Shown one piece after another: positions 1 through 25,790 of a stretch of 64,000 bases of DNA (its first letter is position 1; every line of letters begins with the position of its first letter). The translations under genes were made by a program, and so were the position numbers. Source of the stretch: Doris montereyensis (taxonomy: Eukaryota; Mollusca; Gastropoda; Nudibranchia; Dorididae); assembly GCA_037039925.1 (NCBI GenBank), contig JAXRKP010000205.1, forward strand, positions 10,001-74,000, in the 5' to 3' direction. The notes beneath the pieces are model-generated. The model did no database searches. It saw only the letters and a program-made list of their open reading frames with translations, and was not told the DNA's origin.

Positions 1-3000
1 TGGGTGTTGCTTAGGTCTACCACATCAAGGTGGGTGTTATTTAGGTCTACCACATCAAGGTGGGGGTTACTTAGGCCTACCACATCAAGGTGGGTGTTAC
101 TTAGGTCTATCACATCAAGGTGGGTGTTACTTAGGCCTATCACATCAAGGTGGGTGTTACTTAGGTCTACCACATCAAGGTGGGGTGTTACTTAGGTCTA
201 TCACATCAAGGTGGGTGTTACTTAGGTCTACCACATCAAGGTGGGTGTTACTTAGGTCTACCACATCAAGGTGGGGTGTTACTTAGGTCTACCACATCGA
301 GGTGGGTGTTATTTAGGTCTACCACATCGAGTGGGTGTTACTTAGGCCTATCACATTGAGGTGGGGTTACTTAGGCCTATGACATTGGTGTGTGTTACTT
401 AGGCCTATCACATTGAGGTGGGGGTTACTTAGGCCTATCACATTGAGGTGGGGGTTACTTAGGCCTATCACATTGAGGTGGGGGTTACTTAGGCCTATCA
501 CATTGAGGTGGGTGTTACTTAGGCCTATCACATTGAGGTGGGTGTTACTTAGGCCTACCACATTGAGGTGGGTGTTACTTTTAGGCCTATCACATCGAGA
601 TGTGTGTTACTTAGGCCTATCACATCGAGATGTGTGTTACTTAGGCCTATCACATCGAGATGTGTGTTACTTAGGCCTATAACAACGACATGTGTTACTT
701 AGGCCTATCACATTGAGTGGGTGTTACTTAGGCCTATCATATTGAGATGGCGGTTAGTTATGTCTACCACATCGAGGTGGGGGTTACTTAGGCCTATCAC
801 ATTGAGATGGGGGTTAGTTAGGTCTACCACATCGAGGTGGGTGTTACTTAGGCCTATGACATCAAGGTGGGGGTTACTTAGGCCTACCACATCAAGGTAG
901 GGGTTACTTAGGCCTACCACATCAAGGTGGGCGCTACTTTAGGTCTACCACATCGAGGTGGGTGTTACTTAGGCCTACCACATCAAGGTGGTGTTACTTA
1001 GGCCTACCACATCAAGGTGTTGGTTACTTAGGTCTACCACATCAAGGTGGGTGTTACTTAGGCCTATCACATCAAGGTGGGTGTTTACTTAGGCCTACCA
1101 CATTGAGGTGTGGTGTTACTTAGGTCTACCACATCAAGGTGGGTGTTTACTATCACATAGGGTTATCACATCAAGGTGTTGTTACTTAGGCCTATCACAT
1201 CAAGGTGGGTGTTGCTTTTATCATCACATCGAGATGGGCGTTACTTAGGCCTATCACATCAAAGGTGGGGGTTACTTAGGCCTATCACATCAAGATGGGG
1301 TTACTTAGGCCTATCACATCGAGATGGGGGTTACTTAGGCCTATCACATCGAGATGGGGGGGGTTATTTAGGCCTATCACATCGAGATGGGGGTTACTTA
1401 GGCCTATCACATCGAGATGGGGTTACTTAGGCCTATCACATCCGAGATGGGGCCTATCACATTAGATGGGGGTTACTTAGCCTATCATCGAGATGGGGTG
1501 TTACTAGCCTATCACATTGAGGTGAGTTCTTAGGCCTATCCACATCGAGATGGGGTTACTTAGGCCTATCACATCGAGATGGGGTTACTTAGGTCTACCA
1601 CATCGAGGTGGTGTTAGATCTTAGATCGAGATGGGGGCTTAAGCCTATCATCGGGAGATGGGGTTACTTTCTAAGCCTATCACATCGAGATGGGGTTACT
1701 TAGCTATCATTTACTACCATATCGAGATGGGGGTTAGGCCTCATCACATTCAGATGGGGGTTACTTAGGCCTATCACATCAAGGTGGGGTTACTTAGGCC
1801 TATCACATCGAGATGGGGGTTATAGGCCTATCACATTGAGATGGGGGTTACTTAGGCCTATCACATTGAGATGGGGCCTATCACCCTAGGCCTATCACAT
1901 CGAGATGGGGGTTACTTAGGCCTATCACATCAAGGTGGGGTTGCCTAGGCATCACATCGAGATGTGTGTTACTTAGGCCTATCACATCGAGATGTGTGTT
2001 ACTTAGGCCTATCACATCGAGATGTGTGTTACTTAGGCCTATCACATCGAGATGTTACTTAGGCCTATCATATCGAGATGTGTGTTACTTAGGCTATCAT
2101 CGAGATGTGTTTTACTTAGGTCTATAACATCGAGGTGGGGGTTACTTAGGCCTATCACATTGAGGTGGGTGTTACTTAGGCCTATCATATTGAGATATGT
2201 GTTACTTAGGTCTACCACATTGAGATGTGTTACTTAGGCCTACCACATTGAGATGGGGGTTATTTTAGGCCTACCACATTGAGATGTGGGTGTTACTTAG
2301 GCCTACCACATTGAGGTGGGTGTTACTTAGGCTCTACCACATTGAGATGGGTGTTACTTAGGCCTATCACATTGAGGTGGGGCTACTTTAGCCAGGCCTA
2401 TCACATTGAGATGGGGTTAGTTAGGTCTACCACATTCGAGGTAGGTGTTACTTAGGCCTATCACATCAGGTGGGGTTACATGGGCCACCACATCGAAGTG
2501 GGTGTTACTTAGGTCTACCACATCAAGGTGGGTGTTACTTTTGTGCCTACCACATTCAAGGTGGGTGTTACTTAGGCCTACCACATCGAAGTGGGTGTTA
2601 CTTAGGCCTATCACATTGAAGGTGACAGGGGGTTATTTTAGGCCTACCACATTGAGGGTGTTACTTAGGCCTACCACATCGAAGGTGGGTGTTACTTAGG
2701 CCTACCACATCAAGTGGAGTTACTTAGGCCTACCACATTGAGGGGGTTATTTAGGCCTATCACATCAAGGTGGGGTTACTTAGGCCTACCACATCAAGGT
2801 GGGGGTTACTTAGGCCTATCACATCGAGATGGGGGGTTACTTAGGCCTATCACATTGAGATGGGGGTTACTTAGGCCTATCACATTGAGATGGGGGTTAC
2901 TTAGGCCTATCATTGAGAGATGGGGGTTACTTAGGCCTATCACATTGAGATGGGGGTTACTTAGGCCTATCACATTGAGATGGGGGGTTACTTAGGCCTA

Positions 3001-4471
3001 TCACATTGAGATGGGGGGTTACGGGGCCTATCACATTGGAGATGGGGGTTACTTAGGTCTACCACATTGAGATGGGTGTTCACATTGGAGATGGGGTCTA
3101 TCACATCAGGTGGGTGTTACTTAGGCCTATCATCAGGGCCTATCACATAGGTGTTACTAGGCCTATCACATCAAGGTAGGTGTTACTGACCTATCACATC
3201 AAGGTAGGGTGTTACTTAGGCCTATCATATCAAGGTAGGGGTTACTTAGGCCTATCACATCAAGGTGGGGGGTTATTTAGGCTATCACATTGAGATGGGG
3301 TTACTTAGGCCTATCACATTGAGATGGGGGTTACTTAGGCCTATCACATTGAGGTGGGTGTTACTTAGGCTTATCACATCAAGGTAGGTGTTACTTAGGC
3401 CTATCACATCAAGGTAGGTTTACTTAGGCCTATCACATTGAAATGGGGTTACTTAGGCCTATCACATTGAGATGGGGGTTACTTAGGCTACCACATCAAG
3501 GTGGGTGTTACTTAGGCCTATCATATCAAGGTGGGTGTTACTAGGGCCTATCACATTGAGATGGGGTCCCAGGCCTATCACGTCCGAGGTGGTGTTGGCT
3601 TAGGCCTGTCACATCAAGGTGGGGTTATTTAGCCTACATCAAGGTGGGTGTTACTTAGGCCTACCCATCAGTGGAAGTTGGGCCTGTTATGAAGTTTTAG
3701 GCCTACCACATCATTGAAGTGGGGGTTACTTAGGCCTATCATCATCAAGATGGGGGTGTTACTTAGGCCTATCACGTCGAGGTGGGTGTTTCTTAGGGCC
3801 TACCACATCAAGGGTGGGTGTTACTTAGGCCTATCACATCAAGGTAGGTGTTACTTAGGCCTATCACATCGAGGTGGGTGTTACTTAGGCCTATCACATC
3901 GAGTGGAGTGTTACTTAGGCCTATCACATCGAGGGTGGTGTTTGTGGCCATCATGAGGTGGGTGTTACTTTAGGCCTATCACATCAAAGTGGGGTGTTAT
4001 AGGCCTATCACATCGAGGTGGGTGTTTTCTTGGGCTACCACATCAAGGTAGGTGTTACTTTTGTAGGTCTACATCAGGTAGGTGTTACTTAGGTCTATCA
4101 CATCAAGGTAGGTGTTATCAGGTCTATCACATCAAGGTAGGTGTTACTTAGGCCTATCACATCGAGGTGGGTGTTTCTTAGGCCTACCACATCAAGGTGG
4201 GTGTTAATTAGGCCTATCACATCAAGGTGGGTAAGCATTAGGCCTATCACATCGAGGTGGGTGTTATTTAGCCCTATCACATCGAGGTGGGTGTTACTTA
4301 GGCCTATCACATCGAGGTGGGTGTTACTTAGGTCTATCACATCAAGGTAGGTGTTACTTAGGCCTTTACCACATCGAGGTGGGTTTCTTAGGCCTACCAC
4401 ATCAAGGTGGGGGTTACTTAGGTCTATCACATCAAGGTAGGTGTTACTTAGGCCTATCACATCAAGATGGA
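1..4471. repeat. 30-bp minisatellite array
   Basis: About 150 tandem units of roughly 30 bp, each built around TTAGGCCTAYCACATYRAGR followed by a G-rich run and GTTACT. Units vary in the CATCAAGG/CATCGAGA/CATTGAGG segment and in the length of the G run. Local blocks of one variant (for example CATTGAGATGG at 2850-3010) suggest recent local amplification. The array runs off the left edge. Because the period is divisible by three it gives false open frames on both strands. No gene is seen in it. Confidence 0.97.
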
Positions 4472-4650
4472 TTAAAAGTTAAATTCATTTTTCTAAGTTC
4501 CGAATAACAGCAATGTAATGTTAAAAAATTAGTGATTTCACTTGATAGAAGGATACACGATGCAGCAAATAAAATTAAGTGAACGACGAAAATAATCCAA
4601 TGAAAGACAGAGCCCATCCGACACAAACATACACCTTATTCATGTCTAGG

Positions 4651-5015
<365 letters not shown>

Positions 5016-5295
5016 AATCATCTTTATCCTTATCTCTATGCATTGTTATACGACTTTATATGATACGCTCAGTCCCAGACTACAAGGCCATGAAATGCCG
5101 CTACAAACCTTCTCTTCTACCCTACTATGCGTTCAGAGGAAATCCTGTCCACCATTTGTATACTTTTCTACAACGTTGTCACAGACAGAGAGGAAACATT
5201 TAATGGAAAATGTCTACAGTACGGTATGTGATATTCTTATACTACTTGAGATGATTTTTTTTGTAGGCTTTTTCAAAACGTTCCTGTTTATCTTA

Positions 5296-5640
5296 ATTCT
5301 TTCTCCTTCTCCTTTTCCTTCTCCTGCTCTTTCTCTTTCTCATTCTCCTTTTCTGTCTCCTCCTCCTCCTCCTCATCCTCCTCCTCCTCCTCCTCCCTCC
5401 TCCTCCTCCTCGTCTTCCCCTTCTTCTTCTTCTTCTTCTTCTTCTTCTTCTTCTTCTTCTTCTTCTTCTTCTTCTTCTTCTTCTTCTTCTTCTTCTTCTT
5501 CTTCTTCTTCTTCTTCTTCTTCTTCTTCTTCTTCTTCTTCTTCTTCTTCTTCTTCTTCTTCTTCTTCTTCTTCTTCTTCTTCTTCTTCTTCTTCTTCTTC
5601 TTCCTTCTCCTTCTTCTTCTTCTACCTCCTCGTTCACCCA
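5296..5640. repeat. Pyrimidine tract: TCC/CTT mix then (TTC)n
   Basis: An impure CTCCTT/TCC tract is followed by about 60 TTC triplets (about 5420-5602). It lies upstream of the first hydroxylase exon in this window. The opposite strand is a long GAA tract. Open frames through it are low-complexity artefacts. Confidence 0.97.
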
Positions 5641-5792
5641 TCCCCACCTTCACCCCCTCCCGTTTTCCCCCCAAACTCTTCATTGATATATTAGGTGGAA
5701 GGGTGGGGGGGTTATGTTAACGGAATTATGTCTATTACAATCTGGACAAGGTGCAATATATTTTAATTTCCTCTTCTTTTTGCCTGAAACAG

Positions 5793-19309
<13,517 letters not shown>

Positions 19310-19345
19310 TCTCTTTGCAACCTTGAAGTCATAAACAGAAACATC

Positions 19346-20524
19346 GACCTTGACCATTATAAACTTGGACTTTGACCATTTTAAACATCGACTTGGACCC
19401 ATTATAAACTTGGACTTTGACCATTTTAAACATCGACTTGGACCCATTATAAACTTGGACTTTGACCATTTTAAACATCGACTTGGACCCATTATAAACT
19501 TGGACTTTGACCATTTTAAACATCGACTTGGACCCATTATAAACTTGGACTTTGACCATTTTAAACATCGACTTGGACCCATTATAAACTTGGACTTTGA
19601 CCATTTTAAACATTATAAATCGACTTGGACCCATTATAAACTTGGACTTTGACCATTTTAAACATCGACTTGGACCCATTATAAACTTGGACTTTGACCA
19701 TTTTAAACATCGACTTGGACCCATTATAAACTTGGACTTTGACCATTTTAAACATCGACTTGGACCCATTATAAACTTGGACTTTGACCATTTTAAACAT
19801 CGACTTGGACCCATTATAAACTTGGACTTTGACCATTTTAAACATCGACTTGGACCCATTATAAACTTGGACTTTGACCATTTTAAACATCGACTTGGAC
19901 CCATTATAAACTTGGACTTTGACCATTTTAAACATCGACTTGGACCCATTATAAACTTGGACTTTGACCATTTTAAAATCGACTTGGACCCATTATAAAC
20001 TTGGACTTTGACCATTTTAAACATCGACTTGTACCCATTATAAACTTGGACTTTGACCATTTTAAACATCGACTTGGATCCATTATAATCTTGGACTTTT
20101 GACCATTTTAAACATCGATCGTTATAAACTTGACTTTGACCATTTTAAACATCGACTTGGATTATAAACTTGGACTTTGACCATTTTAAACATCGACTTG
20201 GATCCATTATAAACTTGGACTTTTGACCATTTTAAACATCGACTTGGACCCATTATAAACTTGGACTTTGACCATTTTAAACATCGACTTGGACCCATTA
20301 TAAACTTGGACTTTGACCATTTTAAACATCGACTTGGACCCATTATAAACTTGGACTTTGACCATTTTAAACATCGACTTGGACCCATTATAAACTTGGA
20401 CTTTGACCATTTTAAACATCGACTTGGACCCATTATAAACTTGGACTTTGACCATTTTAAACATCGACTTGGACCCATTATAAACTTGGACTTTGACCAT
20501 TTTAAACATCGACTTGGACTCACC
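19346..20524. repeat. 45-bp satellite array (subfamily 1)
   Basis: About 26 units of CATTATAAACTTGGACTTTG, then ACCATTTTAAACATCGACTTG plus GACC, so each unit is a dimer of a shorter GACTTGGACCATTATAAA-like word. Most units are nearly identical (19380-19970 and 20230-20520) with a disturbed zone around 20080-20230. Begins about 37 bp after the P4HA stop codon. Confidence 0.97.
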
Positions 20525-20830
20525 ATTTAAACATAAACATGTAAAATAAACTATTAATCCATCTTGTTCCTTGTGGTAATACCCAACAAAAATCAAGATA
20601 ATGTAATTAAATAGAATAACAATAACAAAGCAAGTTGATATAGTCACTGAGAGCAAGCCAACTGAACGTAAAACAATTGAAAATTGAAACTGGCGCTATG
20701 GAATTTGATTCGCGAGCAGAGCTAGGCTTGGCAATTAGGCCCTAGTGTGTAGTTAGATTGCCACATCATGTGACGTAGAAACACGGTGCGAGGCGATGTA
20801 TCAGGCTATCTATTCACGACGGCTGTGCTT
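20525..20830. other. Non-repetitive island between satellite arrays
   Basis: About 300 bp without array units. An AATAAA lies near 20544 and could serve as a distant poly(A) signal for P4HA. No gene is recognised. Confidence 0.4.
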
Positions 20831-22300
20831 TGACCCCTTATAAACTTGGACTTTGACCATTTTAAACATCGACTTGGACCCGTTACAAACATGGATTTAG
20901 ACTATTAGTATTACTATTACAAATACAAGCTCGGGCTTGGACCATTATAACCTTTGACAATTTTTAACTTCGACTTGGACCATAATAAACTTGGACATGG
21001 ACTAATAAAAGTATTATAAACATAGATTTTGGACCCTTATAAACTTGGTCTTTGACCATTTTAAACACAGACTTGGACCCATTATAAATTGGATTTGGAC
21101 CATTATACAGACGCAGACTTGGACCATCAGATATGTGGATCATTATAAACTTAGTCCATAATAATCTTTCACTTGGACCATTATAAGCTGGGACTTGGAC
21201 CATTATAAACTTAGTCCATAATAATCTTTGACTTGGACCATTATAAACTGGGACTTGGACCATTATAAACTTAGTCCATAATAATATTTGACTTGGACCA
21301 TTATAAGCTGGGACTTGGACCATTATAAACTGGGACTTGGACCAATATAAGCTGGGACTTGGACCATTATAAACTTAGTCCATAATAATCTTTCACTTGG
21401 ACCATTATAAGCTGGGACTTGGACCGTTATAAACTTAGTCCATAATAATCTTTGACTTGGACCATTATAAGTTGGGACTTGGACCATTATAAGTTGGGAC
21501 TTGGACCATTATAAGTTGGGACTTGGACCATTATAAGTTGGGACTTGGACCCTTATAAGTTGGGACTTGGACCATTTTAAGCTGGGACTTGGACCCTTAT
21601 AAGTTGGGACTTGGACCATTATAAGTTGGGACTTGGACCATTATAAGTTGAGACTTGGCTTGGACCATTATAAGTTGAGACTTGGCTTGGACCATTATAA
21701 GTTGAGACTTGGCTTGGACCATTATAAGTTGGGACTTGGACCATTATAAGTTGAGGGACTTGGACCATTATAAGTAGGGACTTGGACCATTATAAGTTGG
21801 GACTTGGACCATTATAAACTGGGACTTGGACCATTATAAACTGGGACTTGGACCATTATAAACTGGGACTTGGACCATTATAAACTGGGACTTGGACCAT
21901 TATAAACTGGGACTTGGACCATTATAAACTGGGACTTGGACCATAATAAAACACAGACTTGGACCATTATAAACTTTGACTTGGACCATTATAAACTGGG
22001 ACTTGGACCATTATAAACTTTGACTTGGACCATTATAAACTTTGACTTGGACCATTATAAACTTTGACTTGGACCATTATAAACTTTGACTTGGACCATT
22101 ATAAACTGGGACTTGGACCATTATAAACTTTGACTTGGACCATTATAAACTTCGACTTGGACCATTATAAACTGGGACTTGGACCATCGTAAACTGTGAC
22201 TTGGACCATTATATTATTTATATATAAACGACTTGGACCATTATAAACTTTGACTTGGACCATTATAAACTTTGACTTCGACCATTATGGACTTTAACTT
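20831..22300. repeat. 22/23-bp satellite array (subfamily 2)
   Basis: Degenerate at first (20831-21150), then tandem GACTTGGACCATTATAA followed by GTTGG, ACTGG or ACTTT endings. Variants occur in runs: GTTGG at 21470-21800, ACTGG at 21810-21950, ACTTT at 22010-22130. Confidence 0.95.
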
Positions 22301-23470
22301 GGACTTGGACCATTATAAAGACACAGCCTTGGACCATTATAAAGACACAGCCTTGGACCATTATAAAGGCACAGACTTTGACCATTATAAAGAAACAGAC
22401 TTGGACGATTATAAAGGCACAGACTTGGACCATTATAAAGACACAGCCTTGGACCATTATAAAGACACAGACTTGGAGCATTATAAAGAACACAGACTTG
22501 GACCATTATAAAGACACAGACTTGGACCATTATAAAGGCACAGACTTGGACCATTATAAAGGCACAGACTTGGACCATTATAAAGACACAGACTTGGACC
22601 ATTATAAAGACACAGACTTGGACCATTATAAAGACACAGACTTGGACCATTATAAAGGCACACGCTTGGACCATTATAAAGACACAGACTTGGACCATTA
22701 TAAAGACACAGACTTAGACCATTATAAAGACACAGACTTGGACCATTATAAAGACACAGACTTGAACCATTATAAAGGCACAGACTTGGACCATTATAAA
22801 GACACAGACTTGGACCATTATAAAGACACAGACTTGAACCATTATAAAGGCACAGACTTGGACCATTATAAAGACACAGACTTGGACCATTATAAAGGCA
22901 CAGACTTGGACCATTATAAAGACACAGACTTGGACCATTATAAAGACACAGACTTGGACCATTATAAAGGCACAGACTTGGACCATTATAAAGACACAGA
23001 CTTGGACCATTATAAAGACACAGACTTGGACCATTATAAAGACACAGACTTGGACCATTATAAAGACACAGACTTGGACCATTATAAAGGCACAGACTTG
23101 GACCATTATAAAGGCACAGACTTGGACCATTATAAAGGCACAGACTTGGACCATTATAAAGGCACAGACTTGGACCATTATAAAGACACAGACTTGGACC
23201 ATTATAAAGACACAGACTTGGACCATTATAAAGACACAGACTTGGACCATTATAAAGGCACAGACTTGGACCATTATAAAGACACAGACTTGGACCATTA
23301 TAAAGACACAGACTTAGACCATTATAAAGACACAGACTTGGACCATTATAAACTTTGACTTGGGCTATTATAAACTTTGGCTTGGACCATTGTAAACTTG
23401 GACCATTATAACCTTTGTCCTGGACCATTATAAAGACACACATTTGGACAATTAGAAACTTGGACTTGGA
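22300..23470. repeat. 24-bp satellite array (subfamily 3)
   Basis: About 43 units of ACTTGGACCATTATAAAGRC followed by ACAG. The period of eight codons keeps a 326-codon frame open on the + strand and a 320-codon frame on the - strand; neither is a gene. The last units decay by 23470. Confidence 0.96.
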
Positions 23471-23763
23471 CTATAAGAAACTCGGACCTACCATCGTGAA
23501 CATGAATTTAAACCAATTTAAAGTCATCGAGAATATATCTTACTTTTACAACAATTCTTGAATTCTTCTTTTCTTTTCTTGTTTTTATTTATTATTGTTT
23601 GGTCTTTAGTTTGAGCATACTCATACTCAACATTTTAAGCAGTTTCTTTGATTTTCTTAACAAAAAGCTGGGAAAAAACATTAGAATTGCTGTAAGTAAG
23701 CAACATGTAGATTATGAAATTTCAACAGAAACAGCACCTAGCTCCTTCCCTCTTTCCAACGAT

Positions 23764-23765
<2 letters not shown>

Positions 23766-23800
<35 letters not shown>
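23766..23800. repeat. (AC)n microsatellite
   Basis: About 17 AC dinucleotides. Confidence 0.97.
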
Positions 23801-23801
<1 letters not shown>

Positions 23802-23887
23802 TTGACATATACTTCTCTTCCCCAATACACACACTGTACACTGAAAAACGCTTAATCTGAAAACCGTTAGTATGAAACTTATGTTAG

Positions 23888-23962
23888 TCCAAAAGATTTG
23901 CAATGAGGTATGAACCCACGACCTTTTGATGGAGAGGCTGACACCTTGTCCCCCAATTTATT
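23888..23962 (-). mobile_element. SINE family A head fragment
   Basis: The reverse complement reads GGGGGACAAGGTGTCAGCCT, then CTCCATCAAAAGGTCGTGGG and TTCATACC, the tRNA-like head of family A. The body is absent. Confidence 0.55.
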
Positions 23963-23965
23963 AAA

Positions 23966-24180
23966 ACAGGATAAGATAGGATAATCTTCATTAGTCCTTT
24001 TGGTAAAATTGTTTTTGTCACAATTTCATAACATTTCACAAAAAAAAGGATGATTTCTTAAATAGTATAACATTAACATGGTACAAATTGTATAGAGAGA
24101 TAATGTCCATGATGATGATATATATTATGACATATCTTATACTTATATTATATACATGTAATTATATAACCAAAAAAAAC
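23966..24180 (-). mobile_element. Dispersed repeat (second copy of the 16431 element)
   Basis: Shares TTAGTCCTTTTGGTAAAATT, GTCACAATTTCATAACATTT and ATGATGATATATATTATGAC with 16431-16620, in the same order and at about the same spacing. Confidence 0.5.
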
Positions 24181-24740
24181 CCAACTCTGTCTCCTTTTCT
24201 CACACAAGAGTCGATAATGACATTTTGACAATGACAATTATTGAATTAAATAAGAAGCCACACCAAATTAATTGACAATGATTAAGAAATGCACAAAAAG
24301 AAAATGGTGTTCTAGTTCTAGTTCTACATAATTCTTCGATATGTATGCAAATACATGTAATATAATTAACTCTTCATTTTTTTTTAAATCAGTTCACAAT
24401 TTGTGGATTTGATTCTGTAAAACTAAAAAATGAATACCATAGTTCAGTTGCTTTGAATTTTACAACTAGGCTAAAACTAAAACTAACAAATGTGGCACCC
24501 CTGACAGAAAATTGAAATTTAATGCATTTTCACCTCAATGTTTTTCTGGTGAATGAAAGGTTCTGAAAGCTTGAAAATTTTATTTTTATTGTGGTTGTGA
24601 ATGCATAGAGACTATACACACTGAAATAAATAAAACCGAAAACTGAACATTCTACTTTTGATTTATTATTATTACTATTAGGTTGTTGATATTAAATTAT
24701 GTAATGAATGTTTTGTTCTGTAACATTTACTAATACTAGT
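24180..24740. repeat. Dispersed repeat shared with 50390-50740
   Basis: AACAAATGTGGCACCCCTGAC, AGAAAATTGAAATTTAATGC, TTGTGAATGCATAGAGACTA and CTGAAATAAATAAAAC recur in order at 50460-50640. No coding content is recognised. Confidence 0.6.
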
Positions 24741-24741
24741 A

Positions 24742-25238
24742 CAGTGCAATCCCCCGATAACGACATCGCTCGGGACCGAACAATCATGTCGTTATCGGGA
24801 GATGTCGTTATTCAGAATTTTTCAAAATGGCGGCGAAAGGGGCGTTTACGAGTGAGGCTAGTCAATTGGGAAGATGTGGTGGGGCCCTGAAAAGGGCCGG
24901 TGTGTTGGGGGTGGGGTTGGTAGAGCCAGCAGATGGGTTGTCACGGCCTTGGTACCCTCAGAGATGGAGAAATAATCTCACACGTTGTCATTGGCCGAAA
25001 AAGAAATGTTTTCATTGCTAAGAATACGTCTCAATTTTGTCAATATTGATAAAATTTTCATGTCAAATGTAGTGTTTACGGCTAGACTTATGTCGTTATT
25101 GGGAAGTTTCACGTCGCTATTCGGAGGGTTTTTTTACTTATGATATATGGCAACAACAACAAAAACGGAACCAGGGATCCATGTCGCTATCGCGAGATTG
25201 TCGTTATTCGGAGATGTCGTTATCGGGGGATTGCACTG
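24742..25238. mobile_element. TA-flanked MITE (pogo/Tigger-like DNA transposon derivative)
   Basis: 497 bp with terminal inverted repeats. The left end CAGTGCAATCCCCCGATAAC, then GACAT mirrors the right end ATGTCGTTATCGGGGGATTG, then CACTG. A TA dinucleotide lies just outside each end (24740-24741 and 25239-25240). The subterminal zone repeats the words ATGTCGTTATCGGGAGATGT and CGTTATTC several times, likely transposase-binding sites. No transposase is encoded. TIR starting CAGTG and TA targets fit the Tc1/mariner-pogo group. Confidence 0.85.
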
Positions 25239-25299
25239 TACTACTACTAGTACTACTACTCTATACAGTAGTCGTTGAATAAATGCACACTTCATAAAC

Positions 25300-25790
25300 C
25301 AAAGATGTAAATGGCAAATGAAAAAATAATCTGAAAGTCTCTCTCTGAAATGTGAAACCAAACACTTCCTCTACCGTATTTGATCTCACACTTATATTCT
25401 TACAAAATAACACTAATAACACCATGCAATGCCATCTATCTCAATCTTCCTGATATAACTAGAAAGGAATTCATCATTAAAACAACAATCATAAGTTGAC
25501 AGCCAGAATTTGTTCTTAGTAATCTTAGACATAGAACATAGATCTAAATCAATTACATTATACATCTACTGATGAATCCCGATCATTACAGTAAATTACA
25601 CCAAAACTTTTGACAGATCCTCCCCAATTTGTTAAATTGTCTATATCAGTATCAGTATATCTTGATCTACATTCTGGAGCAAGCTTACCTTCAACCTAGA
25701 TCTCGAGTTAGTTGTTTTGAAGATTTGCTTGTTATTATAACAGTTTTTGTTACAAAACTACTAAAACAAACTATAACTATAACACTAATA
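25300..25790. repeat. Dispersed repeat R1, copy 1, left part
   Basis: Shares long ordered blocks with 36540-36900 and partly 45365-45560, including CTTCCTGATATAACTAGAAA, GGAATTCATCATT, TTTTGACAGATCCTCC and TTGTTTTGAAGATTTGCTTG. A LINE splits this copy; it resumes at 28560. Confidence 0.7.

Noticed and set aside
1..4471. CRISPR array or telomeric repeat
   Set aside because: Units are contiguous with no spacers, the genome is eukaryotic, and the 30-bp unit is not a short telomere repeat.
19329..20656. Long frames of 100-246 codons with KMVKVQVYNGSKSMF-like repeats
   Set aside because: Produced by the 45-bp satellite, whose period is divisible by three; all frames are repeats of one unit.
22378..23443. 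326-codon (+) and 320-codon (-) open frames
   Set aside because: They are the 24-bp satellite read in frame on both strands (unit of eight codons). No start context, splice sites or non-repeat sequence support a gene.
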